Assembly (NCBI RefSeq): GCF_902167145.1
Contig: NC_050102.1
Location: 10,850,850-10,914,849 of the forward strand
DNA length: 64,000 bases
Reading direction: 5' to 3'
DNA from: Zea mays
Lineage: Eukaryota; Streptophyta; Magnoliopsida; Poales; Poaceae
Positions 46,001 through 56,623 of this stretch are shown here, piece by piece (positions within the stretch are counted from its first letter, which is position 1; every line of letters starts with the position of its first letter). A model generated the notes under the pieces. That model did not search any database. It was given only the letters and a program-made list of their open reading frames with translations, and had not been told where the DNA came from. The translations under genes and the position numbers were made by a program.

Positions 46001-47738
46001 CTAGATATATAACTTATATCTATTCTAAAAGGTTAAAAAATGTTTAATATCGTTATAACGTGTTTTATCGTTTTATAAATCCTTTATCTTAGACGTATCA
46101 TATATGACATTTTATAAAAGATTAATTTGGTGAACCTAATATTTGTATAGTTTAATTAAGACATTTTAAGCTCATGTCTTGTTTTATAAAGTATAGATCA
46201 CACATTTTTAAAAGAATACCCTCTTATTATGACCATGACTTGCGACGTATTTGAAAAGCGGACGTTCTTTTCGTTAGGCTTTCTTTTAGCTTTACGTATG
46301 ATGAATATAGTATGTTATTGAGTGGTGCTTGTTCTTCTTGTTTGTTTGTGTGATATTCAGTGGTTGATCTAGTAGTTAAGAATCAAGATCTATTCCGATC
46401 CGTGGAAGAACCTCAAGTTTTCAATAAGCAAGGCAAGTGGACTTCTCCCTCTGCATACTCTGTTTGATCCCAAACAATACATTTAATAAAGTTTATTCTT
46501 TTGGATATATATGCATAATTTGACGGGTTACCTATTTAGATAACCTTTCCAACCTTATTCCTTGATCAAACCTGGGAATTATACTTTACCTTCGTAGCTA
46601 TGCTATTGCTACAACTTTAAATTTATGCAGTCACTCCTGTTTATGATACTAATGTTCCAAAATGGTAAGTTTACTTTATTGTTGTTAACCCGATGGTTAA
46701 ACAAGATTATTGCATATTAATTGGAACATGGAGTGACCACCCGGGAAAACAGTGCTACCATGAGAACTATCATGGCTCTGGTCTTGGCTAAATAACTAGG
46801 GAAGTCTTATGTTGGGTGCTGGTCGTGGTCGACAGGAACGGGGGCATCTGGCAAGCTCTTATAGTTCCGGCTCAGGCAGATTGGATACGGGCATAGTTCC
46901 CAAAGCTTTACCCTGTAGTCTGGACTATAAGTTGGTTACGGTAGGTGTGCCTTATGCAGTTTGACCATTTCCAGCATTTGCGTAATGAGGACTCTAGGGA
47001 GAAGCCTCGTAGTGAGACCCTGGCCATTCACCTCGGAAGTGAATACGGGTCTAGCTAACCCGGGCTAGAAGGGAATCGCGACTCATGGGTAAAGATGTGC
47101 CACCTCTGCAGAGTGTAAAACTGATATATCAGCCGTGCTCACGGTTATGAGCAGCCTGGACTCCTCACATGATAATTGAACTTGAAGATGGAAATAAATC
47201 GCGATCCGATGATCTGCCGATGGTTTGCTTAAGTGGTTTCACTTAAGTGTTTTTGATATACTCATATACTTTTGTTTAATGGGAATACTTGGGATTCACA
47301 CTTATTAGTAAGACAGGTGTTGTTAATAAAATGTTGACCAACTAAAATGCTTACTGCTCAACCTCAGCCTCACCTTGTTAGACTTGCATTAGTTTTTCCC
47401 CCACTTGCTGAGCCCCGACCATAAGTGAGCTCACCCTTGCTTAATTTTGATCAGAAGTTGCAGATGAAGATATGATGCTGAACTCCATGGATGCTAGTCT
47501 AGTGATACCCCCGGTCATCTTCCTGTGGATGGATGTCCATGTTCGCTGTACTTTGATGAATAAAGGTTAAGACATTATGTCTGTTCGAAGTGTAATATGT
47601 TAATATAATCGTTATTTACGCTTTTATGCATTGTTCTTTTGATATATTACACTTGTGACGTCAACATATGTGTGGAAATAGATCCTGGCACACATATGCT
47701 ATGCACCTGGTTCTGCCCCTTGGGAAACGGGTGTGACA
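43091..47738 (+). repeat. 3' LTR of E
   Basis: 4,648 bp, nearly identical to 37024-41671. Visible differences include A-run lengths near 43148 and 43610, A for C at 43633, one added C near 43757, an A for G at about 43900, a C for A at about 46957, and a small cluster near 47707-47722. Confidence 0.92.
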
Positions 47739-47743
47739 GGTGC

Positions 47744-48195
47744 ACACCGGACAGTCCGGTGAATTATAGCCGTACGTCGACGATGAATTCCCGAGAGCGA
47801 CGAGTTCGCCTGTGAACGGCCCACCGGACAGTCCGGTGAACCACCGGACAGTCCGGTGAATTATAGCCGTACACCGCCGTCGAAGTCCCAAGAGCAGCCT
47901 TTTCCCTCGAGCCAGCCTGGCGCACCGGACACTGTCTGGTGCACCACCGGACAGTCCGGTGCACCCAGACTGAGCAGACTTTGGCTGCTCGAGCTATCTC
48001 TTCTCCAACTCGATTTTTTTTCTGTTTCCAGCACTTAGACACAATACATTAGTCCATAAAACAATGTACTAAGTCTGAGAAACATACCTTTATTCTTGAT
48101 TTGTACTTTGTCCACCTTTTTACAATTAGGCACTTGTGTTGGACACTAAATTACCAAAATACTTAGAAATGGCCCAAGGGCACATTTCCCTTTCA
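47744..48195 (-). repeat. middle LTR of C, second part
   Basis: Remaining 452 bp of the shared LTR after E, ending CCCTTTCA at 48195 and directly followed by the polypurine tract of copy 2. Here it serves as the 3' LTR of copy 2. Confidence 0.92.
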
Positions 48196-48982
48196 ATCTC
48201 CCCCTTTTTGGTGATTTATGCCAACACAACATAAAGTAAGTAGAACAAGTACAAAATCACTTCAAATAAGAACTCAAATTGTTTTGATTCAAATTGACAT
48301 ATATGGATCACTCTATGCCACCACTTGGTTTGTTTTTGCAAATCAAACTCAAATTCCTATCTCTAGGTCAAATCCACTTGTAGAGACATAAAGAGAGGTT
48401 TTCCAAAGAAATTTTATCAAGGATTTCAAAAACTCCCCCTTTTTCCCATAATTAACACTTCTCCCCACAAGAAGCCAACTTTTGACAAGAGAGACAACAA
48501 AAGAGTTTTGACAAACCAAAAGCTCTAATCTACTATCCTCAAAATTTCTCAAGTGGTAGCTGATCCATCTATTGCTTTGGCCTTTATTTTCTCCCCCTTT
48601 GGCATCAAGCACCAAAACGGGATCAATCTTGGCCCTTTAACCCCATTGCCTCACCAAAATCTTCAAATAAGAACACAAAGGCAATAAGAGTATAAAGATG
48701 AACTTGGAAAAGTTACTCTTTTCATCGGAGTGCAGTGGAAGTCTTGCATGGTCCAAGTCCACCTTTTCCCTTTCAATCCTCTTTTGAGACTAAAACAACC
48801 AAACTCAAGTACATGGTTAGTCTCAAAGGGTCAAGTTGTAGCACAGCTCCCCCTAATTATGTGCATCACTTGCAAACAGGACTTGTGAGGTCCAGGGAGT
48901 GTTTGTACAACTTGAGCACCACAATAAGCAACAAAATGCAGAATGAACATGATCAAAGGCATAAACACATGTAAGCTACATT
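48196..48982 (-). other. multiple polypurine-tract region of C copy 2
   Basis: Counterpart of 29689-30475, almost identical, with CTCCCCC blocks at matching places. No gene is seen. Confidence 0.7.
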
Positions 48983-51900
48983 TCAATCCAAGTTCCGCGA
49001 ATCTAAGATATTGAGCTCACTACGCAGCCTGCAAAAGGTCTTCTCATCTAGAGGCTTGGTAAAGATATCGGCTAGCTGGTTCTCGGTGCTAACATGAAAC
49101 ACTTTGATATCTCCCTTTTGCTGGTGGTCTCTCAAAAAGTGATGCCGGATGTCAATGTGCTTTGTGCGGCTGTGCTCAACAGGATTTTCCGCTATTCGGA
49201 TAGCACGCTCATTGTCACATAGGAGTGGGACTTTGCTCAGATTGTAGCCAAAGTCCCGGAGGGTTTGCCTCATCCAAAGTAGTTGCGCGCAACACTGTCC
49301 TGCGGCAACGTACTCGGCCTCAGCGGTGGATAGGGCAACGGAGGTTTGTTTCTTAGAGTTCCATGACACCAGGGACCTTCCTAAGAATTGGCACGTCCCC
49401 GATGTACTCTTCCTATCGACCTTACATCCAGCATAGTCGGAATCTGAGTACCCAATCAAGTCAAAGTTAGACCCCTTTGGATACCAGATCCCGAAGCAAG
49501 GCGTAGCGACTAAATATCGAAGAATTCGCTTCACAGCCACTAAGTGACACTCCTTAGGATCAGATTGAAATCTAGCACACATGCATACGCTAAGCATAAT
49601 ATCCGGTCTACTAGCACATAAATAAAGCAGAGAACCTATCATGGACCGGTATGCTTTTTGATCAACGGACTTACCTCCTTTGTTGAGGTCGGTGTGTCCG
49701 TCAGTTCCCATCGGCGTCTTTGCGGGCTTGGCGTCCTTCATCCCAAACCGCTTTAGCAAGTCTTGCGTGTACTTCGTTTGGGAGATGAAAGTGCCGTCCT
49801 TGAGTTGCTTCACTTGGAACCCAAGGAAGTAGTTCAACTCGCCCATCATCGACATCTCGAATTTCTGCGTCATCACCCTGCTAAATTCTTCACAAGACTT
49901 TTGATTAGTAGAACCAAATATTATGTCATCGACATAAATTTGGCATACGAAAAGATCACCATCGCAAGTCTTAGTAAAAAGAGTTAGATTGGCTTTCCCG
50001 ACCTTGAAAGCATTAGCAATTAAAAAGTCTCTAAGGCATTCATACCATGCTCTTGGGGCTTGCTTAAGTCCATAGAGCGCCTTAGAGAGCTTACACACGT
50101 GGTCGGGGTACCGTTCATCCTCGAAGCCAGGGGGTTGCTCCACGTACACCTCCTCCTTGATTGGCCCGTTGAGGAAAGCGCTCTTCACATCCATTTTGTA
50201 CAACTTGAAAGAATGGTGAGCGGCATATGCTAGCAAGATACGAATTGATTCTAGCCTAGCCACAGGAGCAAAAGTCTCCTCAAAGTCCAAACCTGCGACT
50301 TGGGCATAACCTTTTGTCACAAGTCGAGCCTTGTTCCTTGTCACCACCCCGTGCTCGTCCTGTTTGTTGCGGAACACCCACTTGGTTCCCACAACATTTT
50401 GCTTGGGACGAGGCACCCGCATCCAAACTTCATTGCGCTTGAAGTTGTTGAGTTCCTCCTGCATGGCCAACACCCAGTCCGGATCTAGCAAGGCCTCTTC
50501 TACCCTGAAAGGCTCAATAGAAGAGACAAAAGAGTAATGCTCACAAAAATTAACTAATCTTGAACGAGTAGTTACTCCCTTGCTAATATCACCCAATATC
50601 TGGTCGACAGGATGATCCCTTTGAATCGTCGCTCAAACTTGGGTTGGAGGTGCCTGAGGTGCTTCTTCCTCTTCAACTTGAACATCCTGTGCTCCCCCTT
50701 GATCATGCGCCTCCACTTGAGGTACCTGTTCGTCATCTTGGGTTGGGGGATGCACCATAGTTGAGGAAGACGATTGATCTTGCTCCAAATGTTCCTGAGG
50801 CCGTACATCTCCAATCGCCATGGTGCGTATCGCGGCCGTTGGAACGTCTTCTTCATCTACATCATCAAGATCAACAACTTGCTCTCTTGGAGAGCCATTA
50901 GTCTCATCAAATACAACGTCGCTAGAGACTTCAACCAAACCCAATGATTTGTTGAAGACCCTATACGCCTTTGTATTTGAATCATAACCTAATAAAAACC
51001 CTTCTACAGCCTTGGGAGCAAATTTGGAATTCCTACCCTTCTTCACTAGAATGTAGCATTTACTCCCAAATACACGAAAGTACGATACATTGGGTTTGTT
51101 ACCAGTTAGCAGCTCATATGAAGTCTTCTTGAGGAGGCGGTGAAGGTAGACCCTGTTGATGGCGTGGCAAGCCGTGTTCACGGCTTCCGACCAAAAGCAC
51201 TCGGGGGTCTTGAACTCTCCAAGCATAGTCCTCGCCATATCTATGAGCGTCCTGTTCTTCCTCTCTACCACACCATTTTGCTGAGGTGTGTAGGGAGCGG
51301 AGAACTCGTGCTTGATCCCCTCCTCCTCAAGGAACTCCTCCACTTGAAGATTCTTGAATTCGGACCCGTTGTCGCTCCTTATCTTCTTCACCTTGAGCTC
51401 AAACTCATTTTGAGCTCTCCTTAGGAAGCGCTTGAGGGTCCCTTGGGTTTCAGACTTATCCTGCAAAAAGAACACCCAAGTGAAGCGGGAAAAGTCATCA
51501 ACAATAACTAGACCATACTTACTTCCTCCTATGCTTAGGTAGGCGACGGGTCCGAAGAGGTCCATATGTAGCATCTCCAGAGGTCTTGACGTGGTCATCA
51601 CATTCTTGCTGTGATGTGCTCCTCCCACTTGTTTACCTGCTTGACAAGCTGCACAAGGTCTATCTTTTTCGAAATGAACATTGGTTAGTCCTATCACGTG
51701 TTCTCCCTTTAGAAGCTTGTGGAGGTTCTTCATCCCCACATGTGCTAAGCGGCGATGCCACAACCAACCCATGCAAGTCTTAGCTATTAAGCATGCATCT
51801 AGACCGGCCTCTTCTTTTGCAAAATCAACTAAGTAAAGTTTGCCGTCTAGTACACCCTTAAAAGCTAGTGAACCATCACATCTTCTAAAGACAAACACAT

Positions 51901-52189
51901 CTACATTTGTAAATAAACAATTATATCCCATATTACATAATTGACTAACAGATAGTAAATTATATCCAAGACTCTCAACTAAAAATACATTAGAGATAGA
52001 GTGCTCATTAGATATTGCAATCTTGCCTAAACCTTTCACCTTGCCTTGGTTCCCATCACCGAATATGATTGAATCTTGGGAATCCTTATTCTTGACGTAG
52101 GAGGTGAACATCTTCTTCTCCCCCGTCATATGGTTTGTGCATCCGCTGTCGATAATCCAGCTTGAACCCCCGGATGCATAAACCTGCAA
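48983..52189 (-). pseudogene. pol: pol of C copy 2, one nonsense mutation
   Basis: Same architecture as the other copies: protease [10 protein letters not shown], integrase finger and D,D,E core (VVERKNRT intact), acidic linker, then RT with YVDD and RNase H to ADIFTKPL. The frame is interrupted once, by TGA at 50633-50635 in the linker before RT, where copy 1 has CGA (CpG transition). The part after the stop, 50596-48983, is fully open and contains complete RT and RNase H. Protease and integrase are therefore separated from RT in this copy. Confidence 0.9.
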
Positions 52190-52196
52190 GGCAAAT

Positions 52197-54587
52197 TTAG
52201 GCTTGGGTCTTAGGTACCCAACTCTTGTTGGGTCCTACAAGGTTAGTCACAATTTCCTTAGGGACCCAAATGCAAGTTTTATCACCCTTGCATTTTGCCC
52301 CTAATTTCCTAGCAACTATCTTCCTATCCTTTCTACAAATAGCAAAGGAAGCATTCAAAGCATGATAAATTGTAGAGGGACCATTCATAACTTTCCTAGG
52401 AGCATGAACAAAATTCTTTCTAGGCACATGATGAATATTTTTCCTAGGCATATTTCTACCATGCATATAGGAAGAGCTGGGGGCAAACATAGCATAAGAG
52501 TCATTGGCATGCGAGTTAAAAGCATTACAATTCCTATGAGACTGTCTTCTATCATTGTACATAAAAGCATGGTTCTTTTTAGTACTACTTGCCATAGGGG
52601 CCTTCCCTTTCTCCTTGGCGAAGATGGGAGCTTTATGGCTTGTTAAGTTCTTGGCTTCCCTCTTGAAGCCAAGCCCATCCTTAATTGAGGGGTGTCTACC
52701 AATCGTGTAGGCATCCCTAGCAAATTTTAGTTTATCAAAATCACTTTTGCTAGCCTTAAGTTGGGCATTAAGACTAGCCATTTCATCATTTAACTTTGCA
52801 ATAGAGGCTATGTGTTCACTACAAGCATCAATATCAAAATCTTTACATCTATTGCAAATACCAACATTTTCTACACAAGTTGTTGATTTCCTAGCTATTT
52901 CTAACTTAGCATTCAAATCATCATTAATGCTCCTTAAGCTAGAAATTGTCTCATGGCAAGAAGATAATTCACAAGAAAGCATTTCATTTCTTTTAACTTC
53001 TAAAGCATGAGATTTTTGTGCTTCTACAAATTTGTCATGTTCTTCATACAACAAATCTTCTTGTTTTTCTAGAAGCCTATTCTTATCATTCAAGGCATCA
53101 ATTAATTCATTAATTTTATCTACCTTGGTTCTATCTAGGCCCTTAAATAGACATGAATAATCTATTTCATCCTCATCACTAGATTCGTCCTCACTTGAAG
53201 AAGCATAAGTAGAGTCTCGAGTACATACCTTCTTCTCCCTTGCCATAAGGCATGTGTGACGCTCGTTGGGGAAGAGGGATGACTTGTTGAAGGCGGTGGC
53301 GGCGAGTCCTTCATTGTCGGAGTCGGACGAGGAGCAATCCGAATCCCACTCCTTGCCAAGATGTGCCTCGCCCTTTGCCTTCTTATAGTTCTTCTTTTTC
53401 TCCCTCTTGTTCCCTTGATCCTGATCACTATCATTGTCGGGACAGTTAGCAATAAAATGACCAAGCTTACCGCATTTGAAGCATGAGCGCTTCCCCTTGG
53501 CTTTGGTCTTGCTTGGCTGTCCCTTGCGACCCTTAAGCGCCGTCTTGAATCTTTTGATGATGAGGGCCATCTCTTCATCATTAAGTCCGGCTGTCTCAAT
53601 TTGTGCCACCTTGCTAGGTAGCGGCTCCTTGCTTCTTGTTGCCTTGAGAGCAAGGGGTTGCGGCTCGTTGATAGGACCATTCAAGGCGTCGTCCACGTAC
53701 CTCGCCTCCTTGATCATCATTCGCCCGCTAACAAATTTTCCAAGGACTTCTTCGGGCGACATTTTGGTGTACCTGGGATTCTCACGAATATTATTCACCA
53801 AATGAGGATCAAGAATGGTAAAGGACCTTAGCATCAGTCGGACGACGTCGTGGTCCGTCCATCGCGTGCTTCCGTAGCTCCTTATTTTGTTGATAAGGGT
53901 CTTGAGCCGGTTGTATGTTTGAGTTGGCTCCTCGCCCCTTATCATCGCGAACCGTCCAAGCTCGCCCTCCACCAACTCCATTTTGGTGAGCAAGGTGACG
54001 TCGTTCCCCTCATGAGAAATCTTGAGGGTGTCCCAGATCTGCTTGGCGTTATCCAAGCCACTCACTTTGTGATATTCATCCCTGCACAATGAAGCTAGAA
54101 GAACAGTAGTAGCTTGTGCATTCTTATGGATTTGCTCATTAATGAACATGGGACTACCCGAACTATCAAAGTGCATTCCACTCTCTACAATCTCCCATAT
54201 ACTAGGATGGAGAGAGAATAGGTGACTACGCATTTTGTGGCTCCAAAATCCGTAGTCCTCCCCATCAAAGTGTGGGGGCTTGCCGAGTGGAATGGAGAGT
54301 AAATGTGAATTTGAACTTTGCGGAATACGAGAGTAGTCAAAAGAAAAGTTCGAATTAACCGGTTTCCTTCTCTCGTAGTCGTTGTGGTCATCATTCTTTT
54401 GGGAAGAAGTAGATTCATCGCTGTCGTCGTAGTAGACGATCTCCTTGATGTGCCTTGTCTTCTTCTTCTTCCCTTCCTTCCGTCTATGACCCGAGCCGGA
54501 GTCGGTAGGCTTGTCGTCCTTCGGCTCATTGACGAAGGATTCCTTCTCTTTGTCGTTGATCACGATACCCTTCCCCTTAGGATCCAT
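52197..54587 (-). CDS. gag: Gag of Sirevirus C copy 2, intact, 796 aa
   Basis: ATG 54587 to stop 52197 without interruption. Residues 1-80 are charged (Lys/Asp-rich). Residues 95-290 form the UBN2-like gag domain (SIPLGKPPHFDGEDYGFW at 98-115; QIWDTLKISHEG at 183-194). The zinc knuckle CFKCGKLGHFIANC is at 369-382, followed by a Ser/Asp-rich stretch. About 500-660 is rich in heptad-like Leu/Ile with Glu/Lys, a likely coiled coil, with a CNRCKDFDIDAC motif within it. The tail is basic and ends WVPKTQA. The length exceeds typical copia Gag because of this C-terminal half, as usual in Sireviruses. Pol begins seven bases downstream in another frame. Confidence 0.9.
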   Translation of the reverse strand: MDPKGKGIVINDKEKESFVNEPKDDKPTDSGSGHRRKEGKKKKTRHIKEIVYYDDSDESTSSQKNDDHNDYERRKPVNSNFSFDYSRIPQSSNSHLLSIPLGKPPHFDGEDYGFWSHKMRSHLFSLHPSIWEIVESGMHFDSSGSPMFINEQIHKNAQATTVLLASLCRDEYHKVSGLDNAKQIWDTLKISHEGNDVTLLTKMELVEGELGRFAMIRGEEPTQTYNRLKTLINKIRSYGSTRWTDHDVVRLMLRSFTILDPHLVNNIRENPRYTKMSPEEVLGKFVSGRMMIKEARYVDDALNGPINEPQPLALKATRSKEPLPSKVAQIETAGLNDEEMALIIKRFKTALKGRKGQPSKTKAKGKRSCFKCGKLGHFIANCPDNDSDQDQGNKREKKKNYKKAKGEAHLGKEWDSDCSSSDSDNEGLAATAFNKSSLFPNERHTCLMAREKKVCTRDSTYASSSEDESSDEDEIDYSCLFKGLDRTKVDKINELIDALNDKNRLLEKQEDLLYEEHDKFVEAQKSHALEVKRNEMLSCELSSCHETISSLRSINDDLNAKLEIARKSTTCVENVGICNRCKDFDIDACSEHIASIAKLNDEMASLNAQLKASKSDFDKLKFARDAYTIGRHPSIKDGLGFKREAKNLTSHKAPIFAKEKGKAPMASSTKKNHAFMYNDRRQSHRNCNAFNSHANDSYAMFAPSSSYMHGRNMPRKNIHHVPRKNFVHAPRKVMNGPSTIYHALNASFAICRKDRKIVARKLGAKCKGDKTCIWVPKEIVTNLVGPNKSWVPKTQA

Positions 54588-54621
54588 CTCTTCGGGCGGT
54601 TAGTCCCTTTGTGAAGAGAAC

Positions 54622-54634
54622 AGCTCTGATACCA
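54622..54634 (-). other. primer binding site of C copy 2
   Basis: The minus strand reads TGGTATCAGAGCT two bases inside the right LTR; a match to initiator Met tRNA through TGGTATCAGAGC. Confidence 0.88.
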
Positions 54635-54636
54635 AT

Positions 54637-55982
54637 TGAGAGCACCTAGAGGGGGGGTGAATAGGTGATCATGTAACACTTCAAAACTTAAGCCACAAAA
54701 CTTGGTTAATTGTTAGCACAATAATTGCCAAGTGGCTAAAGAGTAATCCTCAACAAAACACAATAACCAACAAAGATCAATCACAGAGATGGCACGGTGG
54801 TTATCCCGTGGTTCGGCCAAGACCAACGCTTGCCTACTCCACGTTGTGGCGTCCCAACGGACGAGGGTTGCAATCAACCCCTCTCAAGCGGTCCAAAGAC
54901 CCACTTGAATACCATGGTGTTTTGTTTGCTTTACTCAATCCCGTTTGCGAGGAATCTCCACAAATTTGGAGCCTCTCGCCCTTACACTTGAAATTCACAA
55001 AGAACACGGAGCAAGGGAGGGATTAGCAACGCACTCAAGACAAGAAATCACAGTGACACCATGCACACAAGTCGCAACGAGAGCTCACAACACAACTCAA
55101 TGAGTTCACCACTCAACTAGAGCTCTAATTGCTATCGCAAAGAATCAAAGGTGCGGAATCGATGTCTTGGTGCTTAGGAATGCTTAGGAGATGCTTGCTG
55201 TTCTCCTCCATGCGCCTAGGGGTCCCTTTTATAGCCCCAAGGCAGCTAGGAGCCGTTGAGAGCAATCTTAGAAGGCTGATCTTGCCTTCTGTCGACTGGC
55301 GCACCGGACAGTCCGGTGCACACCGGACACTGTCCGGTGCCCGATTTCCTTCCATAAATGGCACAGTCGACCGTTGACAGCCTGAGAGCCGTTGGCGCAC
55401 CGGACATGTCCGGTGCACACCGGACAGACCGGTGCCCGCTTCTAGCCGTTGGCTCGGCCACGTGTCCCACGCAGATCACGCGGTCGACCGTTGGCCCTGC
55501 CGACCGTTGGCTCACCGGACAGTCTGGTGCTCACCGGACAGTCCGGTGAATTATAGCCGTACGTCGACGATGAATTCTCGAGAGCGACGAGTTCGCCTGT
55601 GAACGGCCCACCGGACAGTCCGGTGAACCACCGGACAGTCCGATGAATTATAGCCGCACACCGCCGTCGAAGTCCCGAGAGCAGCCTTTTCCCTCGAGCC
55701 AGCCTGGCGCACCGGACACTGTCCGGTGCACCACCGGACAGTCCGGTGCACCCAGACTGAGCAGACTTTGGCTGCTCGAGCTATCTCTTCTCCAACTCGA
55801 TTTTTTTTCTGTTTCCAGCACTTAGACACAATACATTAGTCCATAAAACAATGTACTAAGTCTGAGAAACATACCTTTATTCTTGATTTGTACTTTGTCC
55901 ACCTTTTTACAATTAGGCACTTGTGTTGGACACTAAATTACCAAAATACTTAGAAATGGCCCAAGGGCACATTTCCCTTTCA
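54637..55982 (-). repeat. right LTR of C
   Basis: 1,346 bp, TGAGAGCACC to CCCTTTCA, followed by the AAACC target duplication (55983-55987). It carries the palindrome cluster (about 55302-55751); several palindromes have single C/T or G/A changes compared with the left LTR. Confidence 0.92.
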
Positions 55983-55987
55983 AAACC

Positions 55988-56623
55988 TGCGGCCTTCGTG
56001 TTTGTCCCATGCCTAGGTCGGGTGCGCTTACAGTAGGGGGTTACAAGCGTCCGTGTGGGAGGGAGCGAGAGGCTTACGCGCGCCGTCCCGTCCTCCCCGC
56101 GCGGCCAACCCTCTGTAAGAGGGCCCTGGACCTTCCTTTTATATGCGTAAGGAGAGGGTCCAAGTGTACAATGGGAGATGTAGCAGTGTGCTAACGTGTC
56201 TAGCAGAGAGGAGCTAGTGCCCTAAGTACATGTCGTCGTGGCAGCCGGAGAGGTTTTGGCACCCTGTTCGTGTAATGTCGTGGCCGTCGGAGGAGCGCTG
56301 GAGCCTTGCGGAAGGACAGCTGTCGGGGCTGTCGAGTCCTTGCTGACGTCTCCTTGCTTCCGTAAGGGGGCAGAGAGCCGCCGTCGTCATGGAGCACGCG
56401 GGGCGCCATCATTACTTGTTTTACCGGGGCGAGCCCGATAGGACGCTGGTCTTGTCCCCCATAGCCAGAGCTAGCTAGGGGTAGGGTAATGATGACCCCT
56501 CCTGTGGCGTGGTCGGTCCGAGCCCTGGGTTGGGCGAGGCAGAGGCTCCTGCGAGGTCGAGGTCGAGTCTGTCTTCCGAGGTCGAGTCCGAGCCCCTGGG
56601 TCGGGCGAGGCAGAGTTCGTCGT
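55988..56623 (-). repeat. 5' LTR of G, second fragment
   Basis: Resumes the right LTR of G after C (TGCGGCCTTCGTG...) and runs to GTCGT (56619-56623), the target site of D. It includes the uninterrupted version of A's insertion site (CAGAGGCTCCTG near 56540), which proves A's boundaries. About 580 bp of LTR should lie beyond the window after D. Confidence 0.88.

Larger units (their letters stand above)
37024..47738 (+). mobile_element. element E: non-autonomous LTR retrotransposon with 4.65-kb LTRs
   Basis: Plus-strand element of 10,715 bp with 5-bp duplication GGTGC (37019-37023 and 47739-47743). Both LTRs are 4,648 bp, start TGTAACACCC and end GGGTGTGACA. The internal region is 1,419 bp with a primer binding site, a gag remnant and a polypurine tract but no pol. 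Long LTRs around a short non-coding interior resemble the 'LARD' class. The TGTAACACCC start and Met-tRNA primer site suggest derivation from a Tekay/Del-type chromovirus. Only about half a dozen substitutions separate the LTRs, so it is the youngest insertion here. It would need proteins from an autonomous partner. Confidence 0.9.
28344..55982 (-). mobile_element. Sirevirus complex C: LTR-internal-LTR-internal-LTR inside one TSD
   Basis: Three related LTRs (28344-29688; 36129-37023 plus 47744-48195; 54637-55982) enclose two internal regions of 6.44 kb (29689-36128 and 48196-54636), all on the minus strand. The 5-bp duplication AAACC flanks the outside (28339-28343 and 55983-55987). The middle LTR has a primer binding site on one side and a polypurine tract on the other, with no target duplication of its own, so it belongs to both halves. 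This is a dimeric, three-LTR provirus, not two separate insertions. The LTR family starts TGAGAGCACC on the plus strand and differs from that of A and D. Element E is nested in the middle LTR. Confidence 0.88.
6629..56623 (-). mobile_element. Huck-like Ty3/gypsy (Tat-lineage) retrotransposon G, split by nested insertions
   Basis: The element is on the minus strand. On the plus strand it starts with TGTCGGCGTTTCGACC at 6629 and its left LTR ends GGTCCCCGACA at 17429. The right LTR starts at 28205 and is still incomplete at 56623, where another element interrupts it, so the far end lies outside the window. Removing the insertions gives an LTR of about 1.35 kb and an internal region of 10.8 kb (17430-28204). 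Gag and pol read right to left, followed by a 4.2-kb tail. Pol has a second RNase H domain, a mark of the Tat group (Huck, Grande, Cinful). The LTR sequence resembles maize Huck as I recall it; naming needs a library search. Host DNA on the left ends in CCCAT (6624-6628), the expected 5-bp target site, but its partner is off the window. Confidence 0.85.

Noticed and set aside
48983..55982. Second Sirevirus as an independent insertion next to the first
   Set aside because: There is no target duplication between the halves and they share one LTR; AAACC is found only at the outer ends.
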